The notes beneath the pieces are model-generated. The model saw nothing but the letters and a program-made list of their open reading frames with translations, was not told the DNA's origin and made no database searches. From positions 62,001 to 126,000 of the forward strand of contig JAUFOR010000001.1 in the NCBI GenBank assembly GCA_040285745.1: a DNA stretch of 64,000 bases. Reading direction: 5' to 3'. Shown here piece after piece: positions 47,712-57,992 of this stretch; position 1 is the stretch's first letter, and every line of letters begins with the position of its first letter. A program made the position numbers and the translations under genes. This DNA comes from Barthelona sp. PCE. Lineage: Eukaryota; Metamonada: BaSk clade.

Positions 47712-49754
47712 ATGTCAGAACGCTGGGTATCATACTTTGATACATCGACTGGGAGACCATTTTACGAAAACACAGTAACACGGGAAAGAAGGTGGCTAAA
47801 ACCTGATACAAGTAAGTTCAACACACATGTAACAGACTCACCACAAATGAAACGTGCTGCAGAGAGGTTTATCAGGACGGAAGAGTCAGCAAAAGAAAAA
47901 AATTTAAGGATTCATCCTATTATGGCTCCACCCTCATCTCCGTGGAAATTTGACCCGTTTATGCGATCTACTATCACAGATTCGATCCTTATTGAGCTCC
48001 ACAGAGATTTGAGTGACTTTTTAATCAAGATGATCACATATATTCACAGTTTGAATGAGTCAAACCTGGATAGATCATACACGCTGGAGTCCCGGTGCTA
48101 CTGGTATGTATCGGAGTATATCCGGTTGATTATCACGCACGAGCATGTATTACCAACGCTATCTCTCAAGTTTGCAATCAATCTGTTGCAGAATTCCATA
48201 AATTCATTAACAGTCTTGAATTCGTTTTCCAACCCTTTACGCGACGTCGACGGGAGCGGAGTTATCAACGATGACGAGTATCTGGAGTATGTGCGTGTCT
48301 TTTACTTGACACTAGGATCCTTTTTTAGATTCTTTGACCTCTTTATTCAGATGTTCATAAAAGATGATGCCGAGGACGGAGCAGACATATGGAACATTGA
48401 CAGCTTGCTTTTTGTTGGGGAAAATACATTCAAGCAGTTGGATGCAATTTTCACCAGGATGGGACTGTTTAAGAATCTGAAACAGCTGTTTTTAGTACAG
48501 CTTTGGGACGAAAAGCTCGACAAAGCGATGTTCGATAACATAAATACGCTGACGGGTCAGCTTTTTGGCTCTTTTTTGGTTAGACTGCTTAACATCAATT
48601 TGTTGCTGATGTGTAAGACATCAACAGACCCAGAGGTGTTCAGCAAGGACCTTCCCGTGTTTGTGTTTAGCAGCGGGATAATACGCCGATCGAAGAAGCA
48701 TAAGAAGCTGCAGTCAATATATGATGGTCTTCGTCTGGGTTGTATCAGCAATATATCATTAGACGACCTTGATGATCCAGAGGACGATCCTCCAATGCCC
48801 CCACAGCTCCCAGTACCTCAAGAAAGTGAGCCAAAAACGGATTTAGTTCATGCGACACAGGAGCAGGTTGTTGCTGAAGTTTCGGTGACACCAGAACCCG
48901 AGAGTGACGTTCTGTATCTCGAGGACGTTGTTGTTCCGACGGCAGACGAAGATGTATTTGTTGATGAGGACGAGGATGAAGATTTTAGCTGGAACATGGA
49001 TCTCTCAGTGTTGATGAATCTTGATAGGGTTTGTTTTGTTCTTTTCGACCTGGAGACACTCTGTGTCGTACACCGCATCAGCAGAAAATACGTAGATGTT
49101 ACATTACTGCTTGAACATACTTTGGATAAGACAGATAAGAAAGTGCTGTTGCCGAGTGAAACATATCATTTAACGGAGGACTTGCGCCAGAACGCTGTGC
49201 TTCTTCTACCACTAGTCTTTGTTAAGGGTAGTTACATTGCCTTTCTTCCGCATTACTGTAAGGATCTGGACAGGAACCCCGTTGAACACTGTACGAGGAT
49301 TGTTGAGGCAAGACCTAGTTTTATTACAAAGAAGCACAGGTATCCGGAGATCCCAGCACCATTGATTGAGCTTAGGTTCAACGAACGTTTCTGTTTGTCC
49401 AGCTATCGGTTTGTAGATATTTTTGAGGCTAATTGTATATATACGTCCAACAATGGGCTGGATGTGTACGGATTGGATAACATGCAGTACGTTGGAAAGA
49501 AATCTACAAGTGTTTTGGTGAAGATAATGCATCATCGAGAGTTTAAGACAAAAACAGCTAATGAAGAGTATTACCGTAAGTTGTATAACAAGTTTTGCAA
49601 AATATATTTCACAAAGAATCAAGATAACTATTTGAATCGAAAAATGAGAAAAACAGAACGATTCATTAAGATAAAGAAAAGCATCCTTCAGCAAAAGTGG
49701 GAAATTGATCCCAGGGAGGCGGCTCGGCGTTCTACAGTTGTAAAACATAACTAG
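47712..49754 (+). CDS. WW-domain protein of unknown function
   Basis: A 680-residue protein. It opens with a WW domain at residues 5-31: first Trp in WVSYFD, central FYEN, second Trp and Pro in RRWLKP. WW domains bind proline-rich ligands. Residues 80-330 are helical. Residues 345-420 are acidic, Pro-rich and disordered (DDPEDDPPMPPQLPVPQ), possibly a self-ligand. Residues 425-600 look folded and partly beta, and the C-terminus is basic and helical (KMRKTERFIKIKKS). Family unknown; splicing factors and flagellar proteins with N-terminal WW domains are both possible. Confidence 0.8.
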   Translation: MSERWVSYFDTSTGRPFYENTVTRERRWLKPDTSKFNTHVTDSPQMKRAAERFIRTEESAKEKNLRIHPIMAPPSSPWKFDPFMRSTITDSILIELHRDLSDFLIKMITYIHSLNESNLDRSYTLESRCYWYVSEYIRLIITHEHVLPTLSLKFAINLLQNSINSLTVLNSFSNPLRDVDGSGVINDDEYLEYVRVFYLTLGSFFRFFDLFIQMFIKDDAEDGADIWNIDSLLFVGENTFKQLDAIFTRMGLFKNLKQLFLVQLWDEKLDKAMFDNINTLTGQLFGSFLVRLLNINLLLMCKTSTDPEVFSKDLPVFVFSSGIIRRSKKHKKLQSIYDGLRLGCISNISLDDLDDPEDDPPMPPQLPVPQESEPKTDLVHATQEQVVAEVSVTPEPESDVLYLEDVVVPTADEDVFVDEDEDEDFSWNMDLSVLMNLDRVCFVLFDLETLCVVHRISRKYVDVTLLLEHTLDKTDKKVLLPSETYHLTEDLRQNAVLLLPLVFVKGSYIAFLPHYCKDLDRNPVEHCTRIVEARPSFITKKHRYPEIPAPLIELRFNERFCLSSYRFVDIFEANCIYTSNNGLDVYGLDNMQYVGKKSTSVLVKIMHHREFKTKTANEEYYRKLYNKFCKIYFTKNQDNYLNRKMRKTERFIKIKKSILQQKWEIDPREAARRSTVVKHN

Positions 49755-49819
49755 CATGATGTATTGTTGTTTTTCTTCTTTGACAGTGTACTTTTTGGAT
49801 TCTAAGATTTTGATTTTGT

Positions 49820-51136
49820 ATGGAAGCCAGTCATCGCATTCAGAAGGAGGAGTTCCACAGTAACAACCTTGGAAGTGGCTTTTGCGAGACAACAGTTTTA
49901 ACTTTCATTGCACCATTAGGTTTGCTGGTTTCTGAGCGTTTGCGTGACATGCTGCCAAAGGGATCTCACTTTTTCATCCAGATGTTTTTCTTTATGACGC
50001 TTTTTACCCTCAGTGTATTCGAGATCCTTAATGCTTACATCGCCTGCATAATTTTACTGTCTATATTGCTCTTGCTTGGTAAATCCAGTAGTCCGGTCCA
50101 CAAGTCTGTGGATCCTGCGGTTAAGGAATACGAAAGTCACAAAAAATCAGATACATTTACTGTTATTAAGCTGATGACACTTGTTCTGACGGTAGTGTGC
50201 ATTCTAGCGGTTGATTTTCCTCAATTTCCACGTAAATATGGAAAGACAACCATGTTCGGTTATGGGCTTATGGACATTGGTGTTGGTATGTTTGCATATC
50301 TAAATGGAGTTGTATGCTACATTAGGCACGTCAACAACCGGCGTAAAAAGCCATTATTACCAAAATTATTAACTTTACTACTTGGTTATGTGCGCCTTGT
50401 TTGGTTGAAGTTTTTTAATTATCACACTACAGACGTTGAGTATGGAAAGCACTTTAATTTCTTTAGCATTCTGTCTAGTCTTGCACTTCTATCGGGATTA
50501 GTCCCACCTTCTCGTAGTAACTCTATTATTATGTGTATTTTAGGGTCAGTGATCAGTGTATTTGTCACACAGAAGTATAGGAGTTATGTATTTTATGATT
50601 TGGAAAGAACAACTTTTTTAACCAGCAATGTTGAGTTTTTTATCAGCATTAGTGGATTTGTCACAATATTTTATTTCAGTGGCATTTATATTGATTTGGT
50701 CATCAAAATTGAGAAATTGATTAAGGAAAATCAAATCTTGAAGGCACTTAGAAGAATGCTTATTCTTTACATTAGTTTTGCTATTCTTCCAATCATTTAT
50801 CCCCCATCTCGTCGTCTATGCGACCTCTCTTATGTATCCTGGACGATGTTTATGATTTCAGGTGTGAGTTTTGTATCACTTTTAATCATGCACTTTTTTG
50901 ATATCGAATATGCTGGTGTATTAACAAATTCTGCACTATCCAACCAGATGTATTCATTTCTTTTCGCCAACTTGCTCGTCGGCAACATTAACATCAACGT
51001 GAATACTCTTTCACTGAGCATAGGCGAAACACTTTTGTACAACACTTTATATCAATTTGGAGTTTCACTTTTCATGGTTTCTGCGTTCTTTAACAAGCCT
51101 CTTACCCAGCTGAACCCAAAAAATGATTCAAAGTAA
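49820..51136 (+). CDS. PIGW: GPI-anchor inositol acyltransferase PIG-W/GWT1
   Basis: A 438-residue, multi-pass ER membrane protein with about 11-13 hydrophobic segments. The family's core motif is clear at residues 127-158: ILAVDFPQFPRKYGKT followed by FGYGLMDIGVGMF; human PIG-W has AVDFPLFPRRFAKT and YGTGAMDFGVGGF. YGKHFNFF near 215 matches a second conserved site. It transfers an acyl chain to the inositol of GlcN-PI during GPI-anchor synthesis. The start is the first ATG. The organism therefore probably makes GPI-anchored surface proteins. Confidence 0.93.
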   Translation: MEASHRIQKEEFHSNNLGSGFCETTVLTFIAPLGLLVSERLRDMLPKGSHFFIQMFFFMTLFTLSVFEILNAYIACIILLSILLLLGKSSSPVHKSVDPAVKEYESHKKSDTFTVIKLMTLVLTVVCILAVDFPQFPRKYGKTTMFGYGLMDIGVGMFAYLNGVVCYIRHVNNRRKKPLLPKLLTLLLGYVRLVWLKFFNYHTTDVEYGKHFNFFSILSSLALLSGLVPPSRSNSIIMCILGSVISVFVTQKYRSYVFYDLERTTFLTSNVEFFISISGFVTIFYFSGIYIDLVIKIEKLIKENQILKALRRMLILYISFAILPIIYPPSRRLCDLSYVSWTMFMISGVSFVSLLIMHFFDIEYAGVLTNSALSNQMYSFLFANLLVGNININVNTLSLSIGETLLYNTLYQFGVSLFMVSAFFNKPLTQLNPKNDSK

Positions 51137-51673
51137 AGATTTTTATTTAGTTCACTGGATTTCCTTCTTTTTTAACTATCATTATACATTTACTTGCAAT
51201 CGTCATAAAACTGTTTCATATAATATCCAAGTTTATGCAAGATTTGCTTTGCTTAAGTGATACTTTCTTTTAACAAATCTGATTTGTTCAAGATAGTTTT
51301 TCTAAAATTACGGTGTGTACGTCTGTTTATTGGTTATAAGCTGTCTGAAAACTATTAATGACTGGTTATAATCCGTTCATGTTTGCCACCAATGCAAGTT
51401 TGATTGCTTTCATGTTTAAGTGAGTACTCATTATTAATATAGGATGGGTCACTTATTTTTATGCACGAAATCAGGATATAAATCTCTGCTGTATATTAGC
51501 AAAAAGATATTTAGTTGTAAATGGTCTCTTTTCAGTATTTTTACCTTTTGACGACTATTTCAACAGCATTTCTTACATTGTTGCGATATTTTGTACCACG
51601 TCCCATTGTTAAGAATTACATCTAAACTTTAGAAGGTGCTTTTTCTTTAAAAACTTCGTTTATTTGTTTTATC
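51137..51673. other. AT-rich intergenic region
   Basis: 537 bp between two plus-strand genes. No RNA gene, repeat or coding signal is seen. It must hold the PEPCK promoter; the last 40 bp contain CTTTAAAAACTT and a T-rich run. Confidence 0.55.
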
Positions 51674-53560
51674 ATGGGAAACTCAGTTCTTTCAAGAGTA
51701 ACTGTAGAGAACAGAACCAATGAAACGGCTCAAATCCCTACAGAACGTGAAGATATTCTTCATTTGGTCCAATCCGTTGCTAATCATACGCAACCTAAAA
51801 AAATAGTCTACTTTGACGGCAGCGATGCTATTATAGCCGACATTAAGGCACTACTTGTCGAGCAGGGTCTTCTTCGCCCTCTCAAGCGTCCTAACTGTTA
51901 CCTGGCACGCACTGACGTTCGTGACGTTGCCCGTGTGGAGTCAGCCACACAGATCTGTACGGAGACCCGTGAAGAAGCTGGAAAGCTGAACAACTGGATG
52001 GAAACAGATATCGCTCTTTCTATTCTCAAGAAGCGTTTCGATGGTGTTATGCATGGTCAAACGATGTACGTTGTTCCGATAGCCATGGGCCGCGTTGGTC
52101 GTGCGCACACCATGTACAGCATCATGATCACAGATTCACCTTTTGTCGTTCTGAATTTGAGTATTATGAGTATCGCTGGAGATTCTGTGCTCACATTCCT
52201 TAACAACAACCCTGACATGGATTTCACGCCTCTAATTCACTCTGTTGAATATCCTATTATTGGAGGCAGTCACCAACCTCGCGTATTGCCCGTTGGAAAC
52301 CCTTCAAAGAAGCTTGTGTGCCATTTCCCACGCGAAACAGGCTCAGCAGTCGTCTCAATTAGCGCAAGTAACGGTGGTGATGCTATTCTTCCAAAAAAAA
52401 CTTTAGCGTTGCGTATTGCAAGCTATATGGGTCGCAAACAAGGATGGATGGCCGAGCATATGTTTATTATCAAGGTAACGAACCCTGCCGGCCGCGAGTT
52501 TGTCGTCTTGGGCTGCTACCCTTCTGCATGTGGTAAAACAACGACCGCAATGTGCCCTGCCCCCGAAGGATGGAAGATTGAGACAATAGGCGACGATATC
52601 GCCTGGTTGTGGATTGACAGCAAGGGAAAGCTCAGATGCATCAACCCCGAGGCTGGTTTCTTTGGTGTCAGTTGTGGCACAGCTGAGGATTCTGTAGCAG
52701 GAAAAATGCTCCAGGAGGACGCGTTCTTCACAAACGTTGCTCTTACAGACGATAACGATGTCTATTGGGAGGGAATGAATGGGGAAACTCCAGAACATCT
52801 CATTGATTGGGTTGGTAATGACTGGACTCCTGCCGTCGGTAAATACCGTCCAGCTGCTCATCCGAACGCACGCTACACCGTTTCCAAGCACAAGTGCCCC
52901 ATTCTCACTTCAGATTACCCTGATGACGACGAGGCCGGTATTCTTGTGGATGCTATCATATTGGGATCACGCCGTGCAAACCTGATTCCACTTGTTAGAC
53001 AAGCCAACAGCTGGGAAGAGGGCGTGTTTATGGGATCAACCATGTCAAGTGAGGTAACAGCAGCCTCACAAGATCAGACAGTCGGTGCGGTCCGCTTTGA
53101 CCTTTTCGCAAACCGCCCCTTCATTGGTTACGACGCTACCGAGTATCTTCAGCACTGGCTTGATCTCGGCAAGACGTTGGGCTCCAACGCACCCAAAATC
53201 TTCTATTCTAATTGGTTCCTCAAGAATGACGAGGGAAAGTTCATGTGGCCCGGTTTCGCCGAGAACGCTCGAATCATTCAGTGGGTGTGCAACCGTTGCG
53301 AAGGCTCAATTGGGGCTACAAGCACCCCAGTTGGCTTGGTACCTTCACCAGGAGACATTCCACTGGATAACTTGACGAATGCAAAGGGCGAGATCTTCAC
53401 ACAAGAGGACTTCGATCAGCTTATTGCCTTCGATAAGGAGGGATGGCGTAAGTACTTCATTCAAATTAACCAGTGGTATCGTTCTCTTGAATCTGAAACT
53501 TCAAAAATCCCAACTGCTCTCCGTGCTCAGCTTTATGCTCTCCGTAACCGTCTTGCTTAG
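51674..53560 (+). CDS. PCK: Phosphoenolpyruvate carboxykinase, GTP type
   Basis: A 628-residue enzyme of the usual GTP-PEPCK length. The P-loop reads YPSACGKTTTAM at about residue 283, with the reactive Cys kept; IGDDIAWLW provides the metal-binding Asp pair; INPEAGFFGVSCGT and SSEVTAASQ match the active-site and GTP-site regions. It interconverts oxaloacetate and PEP with GTP, and in anaerobic protists it often works in the carboxylating direction to feed malate metabolism. No targeting peptide is visible, so it is probably cytosolic. The start MGNSVL is the only ATG in range. G+C is a little higher than in neighbouring orphans, as expected for a highly expressed gene. Confidence 0.97.
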   Translation: MGNSVLSRVTVENRTNETAQIPTEREDILHLVQSVANHTQPKKIVYFDGSDAIIADIKALLVEQGLLRPLKRPNCYLARTDVRDVARVESATQICTETREEAGKLNNWMETDIALSILKKRFDGVMHGQTMYVVPIAMGRVGRAHTMYSIMITDSPFVVLNLSIMSIAGDSVLTFLNNNPDMDFTPLIHSVEYPIIGGSHQPRVLPVGNPSKKLVCHFPRETGSAVVSISASNGGDAILPKKTLALRIASYMGRKQGWMAEHMFIIKVTNPAGREFVVLGCYPSACGKTTTAMCPAPEGWKIETIGDDIAWLWIDSKGKLRCINPEAGFFGVSCGTAEDSVAGKMLQEDAFFTNVALTDDNDVYWEGMNGETPEHLIDWVGNDWTPAVGKYRPAAHPNARYTVSKHKCPILTSDYPDDDEAGILVDAIILGSRRANLIPLVRQANSWEEGVFMGSTMSSEVTAASQDQTVGAVRFDLFANRPFIGYDATEYLQHWLDLGKTLGSNAPKIFYSNWFLKNDEGKFMWPGFAENARIIQWVCNRCEGSIGATSTPVGLVPSPGDIPLDNLTNAKGEIFTQEDFDQLIAFDKEGWRKYFIQINQWYRSLESETSKIPTALRAQLYALRNRLA

Positions 53561-53583
53561 ACCCCTTTCCCCATTTCTTCCCC

Positions 53584-53589
53584 AATAAA
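53584..53589 (+). terminator. AATAAA poly(A) signal candidate
   Basis: AATAAA lies 24 nt past the PEPCK stop, before the convergent propeller gene. Confidence 0.45.
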
Positions 53590-53629
53590 TAGACCAAAAC
53601 TCGAAAATTTACTTTGTCAATGAAATGAT

Positions 53630-55402
53630 CTACAGAGGAACAACCTCGAATTCGGGCATGATAGTAGAGCATATAACGTCAATGCGCTTCTGATCATGCG
53701 CTACAAAGACAATAGACTCCTCTGGGTGAACTGCTGTCATGTTGACCACACCAACGTCGACTGTGGACCCGTCCTTGTTCTTCACCGTGAACTCACCAAT
53801 GAGCTCATCACGACGATACACGACAACACTGTTGGAGTTCGTGGGAGCAGCGAAAATGTTGCCGGCGTTTGATAGCGAAGCGTATTGTGCGAAGTCTGTG
53901 TACTGCTTGACTTCAATCATGTACGTTTGAAGATCACCGTCAGATACAAATGCATCCAGATCAAAGAAGATGTAACCAACAGTTCTTGTATTCGTGATAC
54001 GATGGGAGAGCCCAATGTTCTTTGAATCCTTTGAGCACAAAATGTGGTACGGGTGCCACGCCCCGTCGAAGATCTTCTGCTCTCGGGTGATTTCCAAATT
54101 CGGATCTAATATCTTTAGATATGCACACTTCATTTGAGGGTCTCCAACAGCAACAATGAAACGCTCGTTGTCAGGCGTGAGAGAGATTAACGCATATATC
54201 GTCTTGAACCCAGCATGGTCAATACGTTTTTCCTCTATGAGGTTACCTTCAAGGTCGAAATCGTAGCTATGCATGACTTTATCGTCCCAGGAGTTGATAC
54301 GGATACGCTCATCGACGTGTGTCACAACAAGAGCGCTTTCTGTGTTGCGCTGCGGGAGCTTGACAGTACCAGTAATATCAAACAAAACGGTGGCGTGCGC
54401 GTTATCCTTAATCTCAATAACAATAATTGACACGCGTCCGTCTTGGGTCTCGCATGTTACACAAAGAAGGTCGTCGCTGATCCAACGGCAGAAATTTCCA
54501 AGGCGGAGCGAAGCGTTTGCAAAATCATCCTGGACATAGGCCAGACGTGAGTTACCATCATAATTGAACGTCGTGATACAGCACATGGTGTCCACGATGC
54601 AGTATTTGCTGCCCGTTGGATTCCAAATACCAAACCACTGCTCTCCTTTTGACTCTAATTCTAAAGTTCTAAACTCGAGTTCCAAGTCCAGGTTTGCCCA
54701 ATTAGTCTGAGATATGACGTTGTCTTTTCTTCCACCAGAGGAGAAACCCTCCAGGAGACCAAAGGCTGGAAAAAGGGTCATACCACTGAGTTCATTAACC
54801 AGGTTGAGGATATGGCGGTCGACCTCTTCACCGATACTGTATTCACGCTTGTTGGTAAAGAAGTCGGAGACGGCGCTGTCCAAGCCGTTGCGCAGTAAGT
54901 GTAGCGTTGGGTTTGCCTTGGATAGACAACTGTTCCTATTGTGACGGAGATACTTGACAACAGCGGCTTTATCAGTTAGTAACACCATAGAAAGCAAGTG
55001 TGGGAGAACATTTTGCTCGAATACATCTGCAAATTCGACGTAATTGTCTTGGACAAGTGAAAATGCACCCTCAAAGTTGTTCTTGTTGATTTCATCGAAG
55101 AACCAATGAAGCAGAATCAACCTGCGGGCCTTAATGTGCTCTTGGGGAGACGGGAAAGAACAAGAGGTCACAATTGTGTATACAGTCATCCAATCGCGTG
55201 CTGAGAAGGCTTCATAGAATTGTGTTTCCCTGTCAAAGGTAGTAGTTGTGATCCCCAGACTTTGGGCAAGACTGTGAGCTTCAGAATTAAAACCGTTCAG
55301 AGCAAGGTAACTTGTGATTTGTCTGAGTGTCCCATGGTTATTTATATCGTCTCCAAACGACGAACCTGTTTTTTGCATCTTCAAAGGAGGACTTAAAGGC
55401 AT
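53630..55402 (-). CDS. LisH/CTLH beta-propeller protein (WDR26-like architecture)
   Basis: A 590-residue protein. Residues 25-55 form a LisH motif (LRQITSYLALNGFNSEAHSL), followed by a CTLH region at 65-125 (AFSARDWMTVYTIV) and further helices to about 190. Residues 240-590 are a series of beta strands, as in a propeller of six or seven blades (EQWFGIWNPTGSKYCIVDT, LVVTHVDERIRINSWDD). This order is found in WDR26/Gid7 (GID/CTLH ubiquitin ligase), TOPLESS and SMU1 proteins. The WD residues are poorly kept, so the subfamily is uncertain. Confidence 0.72.
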   Translation of the reverse strand: MPLSPPLKMQKTGSSFGDDINNHGTLRQITSYLALNGFNSEAHSLAQSLGITTTTFDRETQFYEAFSARDWMTVYTIVTSCSFPSPQEHIKARRLILLHWFFDEINKNNFEGAFSLVQDNYVEFADVFEQNVLPHLLSMVLLTDKAAVVKYLRHNRNSCLSKANPTLHLLRNGLDSAVSDFFTNKREYSIGEEVDRHILNLVNELSGMTLFPAFGLLEGFSSGGRKDNVISQTNWANLDLELEFRTLELESKGEQWFGIWNPTGSKYCIVDTMCCITTFNYDGNSRLAYVQDDFANASLRLGNFCRWISDDLLCVTCETQDGRVSIIVIEIKDNAHATVLFDITGTVKLPQRNTESALVVTHVDERIRINSWDDKVMHSYDFDLEGNLIEEKRIDHAGFKTIYALISLTPDNERFIVAVGDPQMKCAYLKILDPNLEITREQKIFDGAWHPYHILCSKDSKNIGLSHRITNTRTVGYIFFDLDAFVSDGDLQTYMIEVKQYTDFAQYASLSNAGNIFAAPTNSNSVVVYRRDELIGEFTVKNKDGSTVDVGVVNMTAVHPEESIVFVAHDQKRIDVICSTIMPEFEVVPL

Positions 55403-55682
55403 GGAATTGGGTTAGAAATGGAATTACAAGTTTTAGCCCAGCAAAACTGGCCCAAACTTTTACACGGTATTGATGGTGGGGTATCTGTTTTTTATGATCA
55501 ATTTATAACAAGCAAAATCCAGATATGGAAGTTGGGAAAAACTGCTGAAATTCCAATATGAATGGAAATGAGAGACGGATATAACGAAGAGGAGTGTGAC
55601 CTAGAGCATAAGCTGACAGTTGGTCGAGGTTGTTAAATGATGATAAAAATTGATTTATGGACGATCATTTACTTTAACAATA

Positions 55683-57992
55683 CTAAATTCGTCTTATATC
55701 AAATAGCTGATCGATATGATCAACAATTTCATACTGAGAACTTGCACATGTCATTAAACGAGGAAAACTGTGAAAGTGAGAAAGAGATTCATAGTACAAA
55801 AAGTGTAATACCTCTGAAGCATGCTGTTCTGTAATTCTTCCAAGCAGCGTTCGCACACCCATATACCAATCTTTTGGGCACCATGCAATGAGCGCCCTAA
55901 TGCAGTAAGCAAACAAATGAATCTGAGCCTCATCATACTTCCCACTGTTCAAAACTGGAATCAGTTCGTCAATTGTTCTCAAGAAACGAGTGTCGTCCCA
56001 ATCTAAGGGTAATAGAACTCCACAATTGGAACTAACAAATGGATATTCAACTCTACCAATCTTGAAAAACTGAGGATTTTCTAACGTTCTCTCACCAATC
56101 GTTTTAAAGCCTTGGGTCTCAGATGGGTACACTAGTACGGGATCATGATACCGTTTTTTAATCTTTTCCTCGATCTTATCCAATAGATTAGGGGAATTCA
56201 CACACGATATTCGATTAAACTCTCCATCTGGATACTTTTCACGCTGATTTATATGTGCACGTGCCCAATGGACAACCAGAGGTAGGTTATCAATGCCAAG
56301 ATTAGGGTACTCTTCCGGTGCCAAATTAGTATGAGTACCAGGATTGTTGAAACCTGATTCAAAACTTTTAACCATATCTATTAGATATTCTAAATGTACT
56401 AAATCGGTCATGTAGTCAACTTCATCTACAAATATGTTTTGGAACACCTGATACCATTCAAATGCTCGATCATATCCATGATACAAATGCAAAGGACGTC
56501 CTTCATCGTATATACCAGGGTGATTTTGTTCATACTCTTCAATACGTTCTCTATATAATTCCCAATATGAAGGACGAGGGTGAAACAATTCAAAGAAAGT
56601 GTGATTTTGTCCCATTTGATCTTTCATCGCCTTGATTCCATAATATTCGACTACTTTTGCCCAGCGATGCACAAACTCAGGCTCATCAGATCTTTCTTCA
56701 ACTATTTTAACTAATTCAGAAACAAGTTTGGCGTTATAAAACTCTACAAAACCTTCATCATCCAAACCCTCCTCTTCTTCAAAATCTGAGGAATAGTCCC
56801 ATTCTAGCCAACCGAACACCTTCCCCATTTCTGAATAATAACGAGGCAGGAAATGAAATTCTTTAAAATTTAGGCAGTGAGACCAACACCATATGATAGT
56901 GAACTCTGCATATTCCTTTTGCTCCTGTTCAAATGCAGGATACCGATTCCAAAAAACATTAAAGTATTTAGAAGAACATAAAAGTTCTTTGATATTGTAA
57001 AGCTTTAAGAATACAGGCAAAGCTAATCTCATTAGCCTCGATGGCACAGCTTCGTGGTCTTCTAAGTATGACAAAGCCTCTTTAAATATCATATCAACAA
57101 CATCTTGACTTATGGTGGCTGGTTGTCTAAAACAATTTCTGAACGCAATTTTTCCTTCATCAAGCGTGCCATTCAAAATGTAATGGTTCAAAATTCTAAA
57201 TCCGTCAATTTTGGGAGCTAGTGAAGGAATTCTAAAAAAAAGAATCTCTAGTGGTATTCCGCCAAAACGAATGGTTAAGTTCCTTCTCGAAAGGCAATCG
57301 AGGATCTTGGGGTACTTTTCGACTGAAGGGTCGACATCTCGATCATTTAACATTGGAAGAGCAACTTTACCATTTCGGTAAAAACGCTTAAACATCATGT
57401 AGATGGTTTCTTCCTTACATGAGTGGAAGTCTGACTTCCAATCAACATCAGTGTCATGAAAAAAAGTGTGAATGTGCTCATCTGGAATGTTCGAACCTAG
57501 CGAGTGGAAATCCCACCAAAAATCAATGACTTCATCCGTTGATCCTTGTTTAAATTGAAAACCCAGCTTGTGGGCAATAAAGAATACGGGAAATACGTTA
57601 AATATGCTTTTTTCGTGTTCATCTAGTCGATTATAAAATTGGAAATAAAGACGCTGGTAGAGTGGCTCTTCTCCTTCCTCTTCTTCTTCTTCGTAGAAAT
57701 TTATATAAAGTGGGCCCGGATGTGCATCTTTCATATCAACAAAACTGTGCAAACTTCTTTTCCATCGATTTAATGTGATAGATTTCTGCCGGGATGCTCC
57801 AATTCCTTTCTCAAGAACATTGTGCATAAAAATTCCGCCGTAATCATGCTGTGATATCGCTAACAGCAATTCAAAAGAGATATAACGTGATGAGCAAACA
57901 TGTTCAACTACCATATCATACCTACCCTCATTAAATGCCACAACAATAGGATCGTCGCATGCAATCGTGTATAAAGAACCCGAATCCTCCAT
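55683..57992 (-). CDS. Unrecognised acidic 769-residue protein
   Basis: A single frame with many aromatic residues (Trp, Tyr, Phe) and an acidic run of Glu (YEEEEEEGEEP) near residue 105. Predicted to be mostly helical, with no TM segment, coiled coil or catalytic motif I recognise. Short paired-helix segments near the N-terminus (VAFNEGRYDMVVEHVCSS) resemble ankyrin-like repeats but lack the consensus. The aromatic, helical character suggests a lineage-specific large family. Downstream it is tandem with the LisH protein on the same strand. Confidence 0.8.
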   Translation of the reverse strand: MEDSGSLYTIACDDPIVVAFNEGRYDMVVEHVCSSRYISFELLLAISQHDYGGIFMHNVLEKGIGASRQKSITLNRWKRSLHSFVDMKDAHPGPLYINFYEEEEEEGEEPLYQRLYFQFYNRLDEHEKSIFNVFPVFFIAHKLGFQFKQGSTDEVIDFWWDFHSLGSNIPDEHIHTFFHDTDVDWKSDFHSCKEETIYMMFKRFYRNGKVALPMLNDRDVDPSVEKYPKILDCLSRRNLTIRFGGIPLEILFFRIPSLAPKIDGFRILNHYILNGTLDEGKIAFRNCFRQPATISQDVVDMIFKEALSYLEDHEAVPSRLMRLALPVFLKLYNIKELLCSSKYFNVFWNRYPAFEQEQKEYAEFTIIWCWSHCLNFKEFHFLPRYYSEMGKVFGWLEWDYSSDFEEEEGLDDEGFVEFYNAKLVSELVKIVEERSDEPEFVHRWAKVVEYYGIKAMKDQMGQNHTFFELFHPRPSYWELYRERIEEYEQNHPGIYDEGRPLHLYHGYDRAFEWYQVFQNIFVDEVDYMTDLVHLEYLIDMVKSFESGFNNPGTHTNLAPEEYPNLGIDNLPLVVHWARAHINQREKYPDGEFNRISCVNSPNLLDKIEEKIKKRYHDPVLVYPSETQGFKTIGERTLENPQFFKIGRVEYPFVSSNCGVLLPLDWDDTRFLRTIDELIPVLNSGKYDEAQIHLFAYCIRALIAWCPKDWYMGVRTLLGRITEQHASEVLHFLYYESLSHFHSFPRLMTCASSQYEIVDHIDQLFDIRRI

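Noticed and set aside
49212-49892. 226-codon minus-strand frame
   Set aside because: It spans the end of the WW gene, the gap and the start of PIG-W in antisense; both plus-strand genes have real motifs.
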